Shown here: positions 11,796-21,830 of the stretch, in pieces
Numbering within the stretch: the first letter of the stretch is position 1
Layout: every line of letters begins with the position of its first letter
Source of the DNA: Symsagittifera roscoffensis
Lineage: Eukaryota; Xenacoelomorpha; Acoela; Convolutidae
Direction of reading: 5' to 3'
Assembly (NCBI RefSeq): GCF_963678635.1
Contig: NC_087067.1
Coordinates: forward strand, 1,428,001-1,492,000
Length of the DNA: 64,000 nucleotides
Made by a program: the position numbers and the translations under genes
The notes under the pieces: model-generated
Told to the model about the DNA's origin: nothing
Seen by the model: the letters and a program-made list of their open reading frames with translations, nothing else
Database searches by the model: none

Positions 11796-12850
11796 ATGAG
11801 CCAACCAGAAGTTACAAAACACCCACTAGGAATCATTCCGTTCTGGCAGAAAACCTAAGCGGAACCACCGATCGAGTGGGAAAAGTGGAACCAACAGATA
11901 TTCCTAGGCAAAAAATGCTAAGAGACCCACCTCAATTCAGAAAACCACAAGAACCTGGATACGAACTTCAAATCAGGGATAAGCACAAAACCAAGTCAGA
12001 TATGGAGAAATTCGTAAACATGAAGAACGGGTCCAGTGGCAAAAACAATAAATTCAACTTGACAACGTAAGAACCACAGTGAACGGGATACCGTGGGAAG
12101 AGGCCGATTTTAAGGTTTGTTGCTGCATATAAAATTGTCTAGGAAATGAGGGTCAACGCCGACTCAGTCAACACTACCCAGACCTTAAAATCAAAGATAC
12201 CACTACTCGAGACTTTTGGATAAGACTACAACACCTATTCATCAAGGATGGCAACGTAACCGTAACTTTGACAGATACGAGGCGTTCACAAAAAAAAACA
12301 GTCCGAAACCCGAAACACTCAAACAATTCTATTGTGTCCTGACTGAATTAGTGGTAAACGGTAACCATAAAAGCCCCAATTGCCAAGACGGCGGGCTGGA
12401 ATCAGAAATCTTAAGGGATCAGAAATCTGTTCACAGACAACATGTCGAACGACGAGGTACAGAAAGACCTCCTGGCGGAAACAAAAACGCCCGAACAGGC
12501 ATATAATTATGCAATACGCAGAGAAAAAGGACTCGAAAACCAACTGCAAATCAGAAAGCAAGTAGCACCAGGATCATCGAACCAGTTGAACAAGTAGCAA
12601 TCAGGAAAAAATCCGAACCAGTTGGGTTCATACAGCGGAGAGGAAAACAAAACAGAGCAAACCAAAGAGGCGGCAGAGGCTGAGTGCAACCACAAAGAGA
12701 AAATTCTCAACACCAGGGAGACGGTCGAAAGCAAACATTCTTCATAAGTGGAAATTCGTTTGGACCAGGTCACCTCCAACAATGCCCCACTAAAAACAAA
12801 ATTTGCAATAGGTGCACTAAAAGAGGTCACTATGCCAGACTCCGAAGTTA
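11796..12850 (+). pseudogene. gag-like gene remnant with zinc-knuckle region
   Basis: Frame-jumping remnant. MSQPEVTKHPLGIIPFWQK starts it. FDRYEAFTKKNSPKPETLKQF, a capsid-type region with LTELVVNGN, and QKDLLAETKTPEQAYNYAIR follow in neighbouring frames, then a basic stretch and a nucleocapsid-like end with GHLQQCP and CNRCTKRGHYAR. The Cys-x2-Cys...His...Cys pattern is that of retroviral zinc knuckles, with the first Cys pair lost in one copy. It would have packaged element RNA. Several stops and frameshifts make it non-functional. Confidence 0.6.
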
Positions 12851-13399
12851 ACTTTATGTAAATCCTCCGAAGTTAACTCTATTCAAGAAGAGCAGATACC
12901 TGAACAAACAGCGCAAGAAACGGATATGGCAGCTTAATTTAACTACCTACCAAGGGGATGTCATTCTGGGATGGGAACTTATCCACCCGGCTGACACAAT
13001 AACAAACGCTGTTCTTTTCCAAGCTCAAATGGCAGATCAAATAACGGAGGAAGATTTAAAAGAACACCTCATTTGAGTACGAGCAGATAACCTTACGAAC
13101 ACCGCAGATAACCGTACTCAACACCGTGTTGAGTACGAACACCGCTTTCTTCCATAGGGTTGCCGACAGAAAGGCGGTCATAATGGGCCGCAACCTTCAC
13201 CGGAATCCAACTCCAACAACAAAAACCACCTGATAAGTCAATGAACTTTGTCTCAGATGATAACCAATAAGATACCACAACAACTAACTGGGTAAGATCA
13301 TCATACCCAGGTTTTTGCACACGCATTGGGCGTGGGAAAATCCATATGGTGCATACAAAATTTCTCACCGACTTTAAGGCCCTCTAACAAAAGGCAACA

Positions 13400-14564
13400 G
13401 TGCAAAACTGCCGAGAGTGCCGATCAAAAGGTAAGAACTTTAGAGTAATCTCAGGTAAAAATCAATTTACCCACCGGACGCAGTGGTGGAACTTAAGGAG
13501 GAAACCCAGTTGGATTTCGCGCGACCGTTACCCGATGAAAACAACAAAGATGCATGTATTCTAGTAGGGGTCGACCGTTTCTCACGTTATCCGTCGGCCG
13601 AAGTTGGTGCAAGTGATAAGGTCAACACCATCGTAAAATTCATAGAAATTCATATTGTGAACCACGGTGTGCCACGAAATACTTGTTGCGACCAGGCACA
13701 AGGGTTAGGGCGAAAAAATTCATGATATATTGTAAAAAGAAAAACATCAAATTAATCTTTCCACCAGTAGACGACCATCGTGCAATGGGTATGGTTGAAA
13801 GATTAATTAGAGCTCTAAAAACTAGATTGTCTGTCATAAAACTCGTTAAAAATAACCAACCGTATATACTTGCATCCGACGTGGCTGAACTAATCAAGAC
13901 ATTGCGTATTACACCACACGCCACAACCAAAATTACACTATTTGAAGCCCACTATGGGCGTAAATCCAATAATTTTCTACGTAACGTTTCCACCTCACCT
14001 AAGGTGTCTAACTTCGCATAAGAAAACACCAAAATTTTGTGTTTAGACGAAAAAATACTGACAAAACCAGCACTGACAGCAGAAGCTATGTGAAATCGAG
14101 AAGTCAGCAGCGAGGATGAACTCGACCTAGTGTATAAGGAGAGCACGTACCTACCCGAGCCGACATACTCACCAATGTTGGATCAATTTACTCAGAACAC
14201 AATTTCGACAGCAAACCAGGGCAAGCAATCGGATGCAGGACCCCAAAAAAGTAGTAAACAAAGAAAGGCGACACAACTTGACTTGTGCCGGCCCCACCAA
14301 GCAGTCAATCTTGAAAGTAGCAATGAAGAGTTCGACAGGACGCTAATGAAAAAACTTACCCATAGACGTAGGAGATACAACCGGGAAAACGAAAGCAACC
14401 GGATCAAAAACAACCCCACCAGCAACACAAAAAAAACAGAAATTACAAAATCAATAACGACAAGTCCAAGATCACAATCGCTCAAAAACATCGAAGAAGT
14501 GATTCGACAATCCCCAAATTGCAAAGCAATAGGACCACAGCGAGTGCTCAAACCGTTTACGTAA
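13400..14564 (+). pseudogene. Gypsy-type integrase remnant
   Basis: A zinc-finger end NCRECRSKGKNF is at about 13408. After it comes the catalytic core: LDFARPLPDENNKDACILVG and VDRFSRYPSAEV (first Asp), HGVPRNTCCDQAQG (second Asp), then after a frame change the segment with DDHRAMGMVERLIRALKTRL (catalytic Glu). The C-terminal tail at 14130-14564 is basic and Ser/Asn-rich. The order matches Ty3/Gypsy integrases. At least two frame changes (around 13715 and 14025) and an in-frame TGA make it dead. It lies downstream of the gag remnant with no RT in between. Confidence 0.7.
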
Positions 14565-15101
14565 AAAACCAAACTACCACAAATCTGCAAACTGAAAAAT
14601 AAGGGCAAACAAAAATCCTCTGGCAAACGAAAACCAGAGGATATCATCGCACCTGAGTGGGGTTAACCAAGTCGATATAGAAACCTCAGGAGCAGAAATA
14701 ACAATCGGATACATCACCCTCAGCAAAATACCACTATAATCTGAGAAGATAGTAACTATAAAACAACCAGACCAAGAAAACTCAAAGGAATCATCGACGG
14801 ACATTGAATGTATCGGAATTTATATCAACGAAAACACACCGGAAAATATCAGAGCTGAGCCAACCACAAAATGTTTTCAGCCACACCAAGAACTTGAAAG
14901 TGACACGTACAACGCCGACAGAGCCACCCCAACCAAACTACCACAACCTTCATCGCAACGAGCAACAACCTTCATCTGCAACGAGCAACTTGTGTAATTC
15001 TTAATAGTAAGACTTGACCCTTGACGTAGGCCTAGTGTTTCGTGTGCTAGTCTCGCTTTTTTTTTTCTGGGAGAACGTTTTAAAATCAGCCGCTAGCTCC
15101 C

Positions 15102-15200
15102 TTATGTGAGATGGGTTAGGTTGGATTGCTCATTCAATTGTTTCCTGAACCTGAAATGTTGATGGCTGGAATATGGCACTCTTAGCTCTCTGGAGATATC
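15102..15200 (-). pseudogene. 3' piece of the open frame split by the Polinton
   Basis: Minus-strand reading from the target duplication gives ISRELRVPYSSHQHFRFRKQ and continues open to a TAA at 15102-15104. On the far side of the Polinton (32447-32500), the same frame reads RRKGNHATVSRVKDCYKD into the other copy of GATATC. Removing the element and one GATATC would leave one uninterrupted frame of over 45 codons. The frame is offset from the SGNH-like frame by one nucleotide near 32532. Function of this tail unknown. Confidence 0.45.
15195..15200. repeat. Left target-site duplication GATATC
   Basis: Six-base direct repeat immediately outside the left terminal repeat, identical to 32441-32446. 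Six bases is the expected Polinton duplication length. GATATC is itself palindromic. Confidence 0.9.
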
Positions 15201-15756
15201 AGTAGTAGATGTTGGAGGTTAAGTGGGTGGGGGGGGGGGGGTGCATGGCGGACCCCATGTATTAAGATACGTTATAGATTTCCGGTCCGCCATGCTATGT
15301 ATTAAGATTGGGTATAGAAACTACAATGTATTAAGATAGGGAATACCGATGGTAAGATTTTATGGTTTGTGTGATGGTAAGATAATGGTAAGAAAAACGA
15401 AAATTTTTGTCTAATTTTTTCGCAAAAATCTCGGCGCGCGTTACCTAATTGGGAAAAATTGATTGTTAATTATGTGTAGAATTAAGATTAAATATTAAGT
15501 TTTTTTTGGTGGATGGTAAGTCATTGGTAAGAGTGTTTGTGCAAAAACTTGGAATTTTTATCAAAAAAAATTTTTTCGAAAAAATTCAAAACACGATAAG
15601 ATTTTGTTTAATTTGATCTAATAAAAAATTATTAGATACTTTTACTTTCTACCTATCTGAATCTATTCTGAACCTACAGAGACTTCGAAAAAAGTCAAGT
15701 TTTTTGAGAAAAAAGTTTAAATTACAAAGAAAGTATATAAATCACTGCATTGTATA
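15201..15756 (+). repeat. Left terminal inverted repeat
   Basis: Starts AGTAGTAGATGTTGGAGG, then a run of about 14 G, a hairpin (15243-15295), three spaced copies of ATGTATTAAGAT (at 15257, 15297 and 15327), and an AT-rich body ending near TATATAAATCACTGCATTGTATA. Matches the reverse complement of 31887-32440 with a handful of substitutions and small indels, e.g. near 15490 and 15672. Confidence 0.92.
15243..15295. repeat. Hairpin within the terminal repeat
   Basis: Perfect 12-bp arms GCATGGCGGACC (15243-15254) and GGTCCGCCATGC (15284-15295) around a 29-nt loop that contains ATGTATTAAGAT. The same hairpin occurs inverted in the right repeat (about 32345-32400). It sits next to the G run and is the most GC-rich part of the element. 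Confidence 0.85.
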
Positions 15757-15844
15757 ACAAGTTTACCGCAACATTTTATATTTTAACATCATAAACCCAA
15801 TATAAAACAACATCATGAATAAATTTACTTGACCAGATCAGTTC

Positions 15845-18800
15845 TTATAAGTTCAGTGGTTTTGTATGAATTCCATCATCTTGTACTTGTCTTTTTGGAT
15901 AAAAATAGCTTAGTCCTTTCTTTGTCTGTTCATATGTAGCCACCATATGATTTATAGTTCTGAATCCTCTGTTAGTAGATGTAAGATTAATTGCTTCATC
16001 AAGCACTCTCCTATACTTTGCTAAAGGTCCATCTCCAGAGTCTTCTAGAACCCGCTTATTCAATCCTTTGCTGCTAAATTTGAATTTGTCTGACTTGTTG
16101 TCATAGCAGCAATATGTCTTACTACATAAACAGAGCATTTCTGTGCACCTAAATTCTTCTTTGAAAAGTCCCGGCTCCCGCTTCTCATGTTTTTTATGGA
16201 TACTACAACAGGTTCGAGGAAAGAAATTAGATTTTGCATCCGCCTTGAAGGAATCTCTGCAATCACTCTCCCTCATTTTTTCCCAAGCAGCTCTCTTATC
16301 TGGTTGGATGCAATCGTACAAATTTTCTTCTGCAAGTGCTAAGTAAAGTGAGTCTGTGTCCATCTCCAACTCTTCAAATTTATTTACATCACAGAACTTG
16401 TCAAAAAAGTTGTAGTAGAGTTCCAACATTCTCAGTTTTGCATACTGAAGTATGAAAAAATCAACAATGATGGGTTCTCTGTGCTCAATGGTTGACTTCA
16501 ATAACTCCACCTCATATAAGTCCTTCTCAACTGTGTTAAGTCTCTTAAACAGTGGTTCATTGATTGTCTTGTGAATTTTTTCATCGTTCAGATACTTCGT
16601 GATTGTATGCCTGGATCTATCCATGATCTGATATCCATAGGAGGAATTGCCCAAGAGCTTCATTGTTTCTGCTACAACTCCTGACAAAGGGTTTTCATCT
16701 CCTTCTCTTCTTGCATCAACCACCGATTGAACGAAATTATTGAAACACTTCCGAGGAGAATATTGAGCAAATCGGTAAATTTTGGTGCACTGTAATCCAA
16801 TTTCCATATAAAAGTTGAAGAGAGGAGTTATAACTGTTCCATTTTCCCGCTTGAAACTAGATATCAGCATTCTCTGAGGATGCTTTAACATTTCGTTCTC
16901 GATCGCATAGTTTTTCATGTATTCTCCAATATCATCTCTTCCGACCTCAGTATTTTTAAAAATTGGAGGAAAAGTCGCAAATTTCGATTTCAGTTCATCT
17001 GGAACAACCAAGTCGCACTGAACGTAACCAAAAAGAGATCCATCTTTTATCTTTGCTAGAAGAGAGTCTGTAGAAAGGGGTCTTTTGTAGGGAAAGTGGG
17101 TTCTGACGTGATTTTTGATCTTTTCATCGGTTTTGAAACTTTCCCACCAGTCACACTCCCACATTTCTTCCACTTTGTATCCTTTCTCTTTAATGTATTC
17201 TCGTCGCATATCATCCATTTCTCTCTTCTTATTTCCTCGCTCGACATCCTGTTCTGTTAAGGAGGGGCGAGTTTCTTGACAAGAACAAAAGTGATAGTAG
17301 CATCCCATTGCCTCGAATACTGTTTTACAGTGATCACAATAACCGTCCACATTAAAACAGTCAATTTTCTTCTGTTTTCCAGATGTAAAAAAACTCGCAA
17401 TTTTACATTCTGGTCTTGATTCTTGATAGAAAGACATAACCATATTCTCAAAGTTGCGAGTTCGATTATGTCTAGCCTTGGATTTTTGCATATCATTGTC
17501 AAACTCCCATCTCGTATACAGTCCTGTTGGCATATCTTGACACATTGAATAGGGGTAAAGCTGGCTCGCATCTATTCCAACGATTGACTTACAAATATTT
17601 GATGAATCTCTGATAAAGGTTTCGTCTACTACAGCTTTTTGAGTGAAAACAATGGAAAGTCCACCAGTCATGTCCTCTCTAATTTTTTCACACAAGTCTT
17701 TATCACTTTTGCAAAATGGATAAAACTTGTAATTTGTAGATTTGTGTAGACATATGTTTGCTAGATTTGGAAGTGTACATCCAAGTTTCAACATATCTAT
17801 CCCTTTGTTATCATCAATTTGGATCATTTTTTGCATTGCTTCCAGGGTTGGAACTACATCTTTGTTGTTGTACCACTGCAAAAAGTCTTTGAACACAGTC
17901 ATTCCGTTTTTCTGCCAAGTTTGTTGTAAGTAACTGTAATTATCTAGTCCAGATGGGGGTACAGTCTTGATTTGAAGCTTTTTCAGTGCTTGCTGTTCAT
18001 CAAGTCCACTCTTTCTCAGTTTTTCATAATCAGTAAAGTCTTTGTCTAGAGGATTGTTGTTTCTAAGTTTACTGAAAAATGCTTCATATGGGGGCAGTCC
18101 TGGAAAATCAAGTTTGTCAGGGTTGTCAAACCACTCATAAGGAAAGAATCCTTTTGTTTCACTAGCTTTATAAGCTTTGAGAAATGAGTCCAGAGTTGTT
18201 GCTCCACCCAAAAATTTCATAATGTCAAGAAATTGTACATCTCCAAACTTGAAAGATATAAAATCATTTGCTTTTTTGATAACGGATGTTTCTTGCTCTT
18301 TATCGCGAATCAAATAAGGGATTAAGTAGGACTTGATCGAATTTAAGTCATATCTACCACTGTTAAATCCAAAAACAGGTGAAGTATTTATATATCTCTC
18401 CAGATGTTGTTTCAAATCGATGAGTTGATTTTTCTGAATTCGCAAGAATTGTGTTGACATATCTGCTTCTTCCGAATCTTCAATACATTCTTCTTCGTAC
18501 TCAAACTTGTTACTTGAAAAATTCTGGCCTCGCTCATTTAATTGATCAAAGATTTTTTTCATTCTTTCATTGACAGCAACTTCAATATCTTGGAAATTTG
18601 TTCTCATCTCCAGCTTACTTTTCTCAGCCAACAGTTCGAGCTTGCTTACAAAATCAATAATCAAGTTTTGTGGATCCTTTTTGTACAAAAAGATGGGTTC
18701 ATCAATCAGATTCGATGATATAGATACTGAAATAGGAACATGTTTTCCTATCCAGGTAGTAGTTTGTGTTTCTTTTAGTTCTTCTGTAGGAACACATATC

Positions 18801-20203
18801 GACTCAAAATCGAAAATTGCTAGGTTTTTGAAGAGTTTTTTATCATCGGAAACTGGAAGATTGAATCCTTCTAGCTTTTCAAACAAGGTTTCGCGAAGCT
18901 CATATACGTTCTTTGGGTAAATATGATTCACACGATCCTTACATCTCAGAAGTTGTTTGTTGAGAAACTCGGATCTTTTGAAGAAACTATCACAACTAGG
19001 GCACCGGAAACACTTAAAGAAGCTATCTATATCATTGGTATGAATGATATGGTTGTTGAATCGCAGTAAATTGACTGTTTTATCAAATCTACCAATACTT
19101 CTTCGTGCTAGTTCTCCCACATATTCTCCCTCCTGAATATCAAAATCGTAAATAAAGATGTTGCGTTCAATTATTTCCTCGACAACAGGTAAGTCTTCAA
19201 CGGAAACTCCACGAAAATTCTTAGGATCATAACCAGATATTGTTATGAATTCTGTAAAATATCTAGAGGTGTGAGTGTCGAGATCATTGTGTCCGTTCAT
19301 GTACATGGCCAATGCGCGGAAAAGACACAAATGATCTTTGTAAGGTTCCTTGTCTTTGTTAGATAAAAGACAATTCACTTGCGTATGTCGTAATAAAGGT
19401 TCGGGTAAGACAGAGTCTGGACATCCCATTGGGATGTTTTTCAGCAAAGCAGCAAAAATTGTAACGTTAGTAATCAACTTGAATCGCCACTTTGTGTTCT
19501 GGCGTTCTTGGGTATATTGCTCCACAATATCAAATTTTTCTACTTTTCCTTCGATTGTTATCAAATCCGCTTTCGTACAAAGTAAGTGGGATTTTTCAAA
19601 CAGAGTATTGTTTTCATGTGCGTAGAAATATCGATATTCACCAGTCTCAAAATTTCGAAGAAGAAAACCCAAAGCAATGTTGATTTTTGCGGCAGAGTCG
19701 AGCTTGTTGAAGACTTTTTCAAGTTTCTCGTTGATAACTTTAGTATCTAACTTGGACATTTGGAAGTTAAATACCTTATCTCTCCCATTTTCCATCTCCG
19801 TATCCACCAGAAAATGTTGACAAGCACTAAGATCCTCCTTTATTTTTTCACCATCTTCCCCTTCTTCCTCCACAATCTTGTTCACGTCGGCCACCGTATC
19901 ACTTGGCTTCCGTTGTTTCGCTCCATGTTCCTTTCTCCGATGTTGCTGTAGAGAGTAGTAACTCGCGAACTCTTGCTCACAAGAAGAACACACCGTTGAT
20001 TGCTTGGAACTTGCTAGAGCATGTTTCTTAGCAACATGATAGTTCATCTCGTCCTTGTTCTTTGTATAAAAATGACATTTGGAACACTTATGTTCCTCCT
20101 GCTTTTCACATCTTTTTCGATGTCTCGCATTATCAACTCTCCTGTATTCCTGACCACATTCCTCACATTTGACTTTCTCGTTTCGGTTAAGCGCAGGGAT
20201 TAT
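15845..20203 (-). CDS. polB: Protein-primed DNA polymerase B
   Basis: Replicative family B polymerase of the element; the uninterrupted frame from the first Met (20047) is 1400 residues. Exonuclease motifs: DFES (D413/E415), FNSGRYD (about 560) and YNNKDV (about 727). Polymerase motifs: DASQLYPYS (about 822), KLLGNSSYGY (about 1130) and DTDSLY (about 1229). A Cys-rich insert DGYCDHCKTVFEAMGCYYH lies near 905-925, and zinc-finger-like clusters at C20/C23/H36/H41 and near 346. The frame stays open upstream of Met1 to 20203 and carries two more Cys pairs; the finger completed by H4 and H9 has its cysteines there, so translation probably begins upstream. An AG acceptor (TTTTTTAG) abuts 20203. Two older copies at 49-58 kb conserve this extension. 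Confidence 0.95.
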   Translation of the reverse strand: MIPALNRNEKVKCEECGQEYRRVDNARHRKRCEKQEEHKCSKCHFYTKNKDEMNYHVAKKHALASSKQSTVCSSCEQEFASYYSLQQHRRKEHGAKQRKPSDTVADVNKIVEEEGEDGEKIKEDLSACQHFLVDTEMENGRDKVFNFQMSKLDTKVINEKLEKVFNKLDSAAKINIALGFLLRNFETGEYRYFYAHENNTLFEKSHLLCTKADLITIEGKVEKFDIVEQYTQERQNTKWRFKLITNVTIFAALLKNIPMGCPDSVLPEPLLRHTQVNCLLSNKDKEPYKDHLCLFRALAMYMNGHNDLDTHTSRYFTEFITISGYDPKNFRGVSVEDLPVVEEIIERNIFIYDFDIQEGEYVGELARRSIGRFDKTVNLLRFNNHIIHTNDIDSFFKCFRCPSCDSFFKRSEFLNKQLLRCKDRVNHIYPKNVYELRETLFEKLEGFNLPVSDDKKLFKNLAIFDFESICVPTEELKETQTTTWIGKHVPISVSISSNLIDEPIFLYKKDPQNLIIDFVSKLELLAEKSKLEMRTNFQDIEVAVNERMKKIFDQLNERGQNFSSNKFEYEEECIEDSEEADMSTQFLRIQKNQLIDLKQHLERYINTSPVFGFNSGRYDLNSIKSYLIPYLIRDKEQETSVIKKANDFISFKFGDVQFLDIMKFLGGATTLDSFLKAYKASETKGFFPYEWFDNPDKLDFPGLPPYEAFFSKLRNNNPLDKDFTDYEKLRKSGLDEQQALKKLQIKTVPPSGLDNYSYLQQTWQKNGMTVFKDFLQWYNNKDVVPTLEAMQKMIQIDDNKGIDMLKLGCTLPNLANICLHKSTNYKFYPFCKSDKDLCEKIREDMTGGLSIVFTQKAVVDETFIRDSSNICKSIVGIDASQLYPYSMCQDMPTGLYTRWEFDNDMQKSKARHNRTRNFENMVMSFYQESRPECKIASFFTSGKQKKIDCFNVDGYCDHCKTVFEAMGCYYHFCSCQETRPSLTEQDVERGNKKREMDDMRREYIKEKGYKVEEMWECDWWESFKTDEKIKNHVRTHFPYKRPLSTDSLLAKIKDGSLFGYVQCDLVVPDELKSKFATFPPIFKNTEVGRDDIGEYMKNYAIENEMLKHPQRMLISSFKRENGTVITPLFNFYMEIGLQCTKIYRFAQYSPRKCFNNFVQSVVDARREGDENPLSGVVAETMKLLGNSSYGYQIMDRSRHTITKYLNDEKIHKTINEPLFKRLNTVEKDLYEVELLKSTIEHREPIIVDFFILQYAKLRMLELYYNFFDKFCDVNKFEELEMDTDSLYLALAEENLYDCIQPDKRAAWEKMRESDCRDSFKADAKSNFFPRTCCSIHKKHEKREPGLFKEEFRCTEMLCLCSKTYCCYDNKSDKFKFSSKGLNKRVLEDSGDGPLAKYRRVLDEAINLTSTNRGFRTINHMVATYEQTKKGLSYFYPKRQVQDDGIHTKPLNL

Positions 20204-20274
20204 CTAAAAAATTGGGACTTTTGAAATGTTCCAAATTTAAAAAATTAAAGTACCAATTGAATGAAAATACTTAC
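20204..20274 (-). other. Candidate 71-bp intron in the PolB 5' region
   Basis: On the minus strand, GTAAGT (rc of 20269-20274) opens and a T-rich TTTTTTAG (rc of 20204-20211) closes a 71-bp AT-rich segment just before the conserved upstream zinc-finger coding sequence. The exon 5' of it (20275 to about 20345) has no ATG, so a further start signal is unexplained. The acceptor is retained at about 50190-50200 in the older remnant. Confidence 0.5.
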
Positions 20275-20372
20275 TTTTCGTGAAGTAACGAAATGTAAAA
20301 TTTGAAGTAAAAGTCAATTGACTGTTTCTGATTGGTAAACAAAATGAATGATTTAACCCAATAAAATAAGTG

Positions 20373-20380
20373 TATTTATA
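20373..20380 (-). promoter_or_regulatory. TATA box of PolB
   Basis: TATAAATA on the minus strand, just downstream (in PolB sense) of the CRE repeat array and about 100 bp upstream of the candidate splice donor. Confidence 0.55.
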
Positions 20381-20390
20381 CTATCAATGA

Positions 20391-20610
20391 CGCCTACGCA
20401 ATAATCCTTTTACGGTAATGACGTCATTCTTTGAATAGAAGTGACGTCACCGCCTACGGAATTTTCCTTTTCTGGTGATGACGTCATTCTCTATTTAGAA
20501 GTGACGTCATCACCCACGCAATGTTCCTTTTATGATAATGACGTTATTCTAGAAATAGAAATGACGTCAACACCCACGCAATTTTCCTATTATGGTAATG
20601 ACGTCATTCC
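20391..20610. promoter_or_regulatory. 60-bp tandem repeats with CRE/ATF sites in a divergent promoter
   Basis: Three and a half copies of an exact 60-bp period (20401, 20461, 20521, 20581). Each unit holds two octamers 23 bp apart. Perfect TGACGTCA occurs at 20419, 20442, 20479, 20502, 20562 and 20599; one site is mutated to TGACGTTA (20539). Each unit also has C(G/A)CC(T/C)ACG(C/G)AAT followed by a CArG-like CCTTTTANGG; the last, CCTATTATGG (20586-20595), is a perfect CArG box. The array lies between the divergent PolB and 20708 genes, so it probably drives one or both through host CREB/ATF-type factors. Confidence 0.8.
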
Positions 20611-20707
20611 TTTGAAAGTTCTAGAGTTTTCCAGAAAAATTTTCAACCAATCAGAACTAAGCAGTTTCTAGTCATAACTTTGGATCCAAAATATTCATTT
20701 TTGAAGA

Positions 20708-21295
20708 ATGTCAATCAAAAAGCATTTGAACTTCCTCGAATTACTCTACAAGAAAAAAGAAAATATTCCGTGTGATTTCCTTATTGATGAAATAGATGTA
20801 GATTCTTACTTTTTTCACAATTTTTTGGACGTTTATGTTGTCCAAAATAGAGTTTTCCGACTAAGTAAAGGTCTCTTTAGAGAAACTTACTCAATCAAAG
20901 AGTTTACTTTTGATTCACATATTGCTTATCAAAGCTATAAACTTATAGCTGAGTTACACTTGACTAGAAAAGAAATTTTATTTATTTTAGAAAATTTGAA
21001 GTTGATAAAAAAATCGTACGATAATATTTCAAAGACTCTTTTTATTCCATATCCAACTCCCAAATTTGTTAAAACTCCCCAGCAAAGTGCTTTATTCCTC
21101 CATTTTTTTCAGGACTTTCAAAGTTCAAAATCTTGCATGATCAGGATTGGTATCAGATTTCCAGAGATTTGCTTTGAAAAATTCATCAACTTTGAGTTAT
21201 CATCTCAAATCTACATCAAAATTAAAGAACTTGAATATCTGCTGAAACATCAGCAATTTCTCATCGATTATATACAAAAAATTCAGTTAACTTGA
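20708..21295 (+). CDS. Orphan Polinton protein (195 aa)
   Basis: Not recognised. First Met at 20708, about 100 bp after the CRE array; a CCAATCAG box lies at 20646. It is a basic, Phe/Ile/Lys-rich soluble protein. The N-terminal half is helical with LELLYKKK and FRLSKGLFRETYSI. The C-terminal half has strand-rich then helical sequence (CMIRIGIRFPEICFEKF then IKELEYLLKHQQFLIDYI), loosely like a PC4-type single-strand-binding unit. Its stop TGA shares one base with the ATG of the next gene (TGATG). Broken homologues sit at 50478-50830 and about 55100-55385, so the gene is a stable member of this Polinton lineage. Confidence 0.75.
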   Translation: MSIKKHLNFLELLYKKKENIPCDFLIDEIDVDSYFFHNFLDVYVVQNRVFRLSKGLFRETYSIKEFTFDSHIAYQSYKLIAELHLTRKEILFILENLKLIKKSYDNISKTLFIPYPTPKFVKTPQQSALFLHFFQDFQSSKSCMIRIGIRFPEICFEKFINFELSSQIYIKIKELEYLLKHQQFLIDYIQKIQLT

Positions 21296-21453
21296 TGAGA
21301 AGACTAGCAGAATTGCTACTTTTATTAATTTTTCTTCTTTTGTTAATTATATCGGCAATATTTCTTATTTTTACAGCAAACAATTTTTGGTCATTTATTT
21401 TTGCGATTGTTTTTGTGTATATTTTTACTTATTTGGAAGACTTAATTCCTTGA
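21295..21453 (+). CDS. Small two-helix membrane protein (52 aa)
   Basis: A short frame that starts in the TGATG overlap with the previous gene. After MRRLAE come a very hydrophobic helix of Leu/Ile (residues about 7-27) and a second one (NFWSFIFAIVFVYIFTYL, about 30-47), then a short acidic tail EDLIP. It looks like a viroporin-sized hairpin membrane protein. No family recognised; the coupling to the upstream stop codon suggests it is translated by reinitiation from the same mRNA. Confidence 0.65.
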   Translation: MRRLAELLLLLIFLLLLIISAIFLIFTANNFWSFIFAIVFVYIFTYLEDLIP

Positions 21454-21830
21454 AAGGTTTTTCTGATTGGATACAACAACTTGAACAAAAATGGACATTT
21501 TTGTGATTGGAAACGACAATGTGTAAAATGGAGCTTTGTTTCCAATTGGACACGAGTTTTCTATAAGAGTTCCATAAAAAGAAACTAAAATCTGATTGGA
21601 CATGACTACAATCCAAATAAGGAAAATTCATTCTGATTGGTTAAACCCACACATTCCAGTTGAAGGTACCCCTCTCTCTTAACTAAAAATCATTTTATTT
21701 TCAACTTAACTACCACCAACTACCTCCTCTCTCAGCTCTAAATACAATAATTTCAACATAACTACCGGCAACTTTCTCCCTCTTAACTGTAAATCTTGTT
21801 TTTAATCATTTACTCAACGTATTGCTCAAA
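21454..21830 (+). promoter_or_regulatory. Promoter region with five inverted CCAAT boxes and a CArG box
   Basis: ATTGG (CCAAT on the minus strand) recurs at 21466, 21506, 21545, 21595 and 21636, spaced 39-50 bp, mostly as TGATTGGA. A perfect CArG box CCAAATAAGG lies at 21613-21622. Two similar segments with AACTACC follow at about 21705-21775, then the ATG at 21831. Known factors for such sites are NF-Y and SRF; their use here is inference. Confidence 0.6.

Larger units (their letters stand above)
11796..15000 (+). mobile_element. Degraded Ty3/Gypsy-like LTR retroelement (gag and integrase parts)
   Basis: Plus-strand remnants of a gag polyprotein (11796-12850) followed directly by the zinc-binding and catalytic parts of an integrase (13400-14025) and its C-terminal tail (14130-14564). 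The protease, reverse transcriptase and RNase H that should lie between are missing, so there has been a large internal deletion. I could not find matching LTRs. The Polinton inserted about 200 bases beyond its 3' end. Confidence 0.7.

Noticed and set aside
20391-20610. CRISPR-like spacing of repeats
   Set aside because: The units are contiguous tandem repeats without variable spacers, in a eukaryotic element.
20441-20671. 76-codon plus-strand open frame over the CRE array
   Set aside because: It exists because the 60-bp repeat is a multiple of three; the peptide is a 20-residue repeat with no other support.
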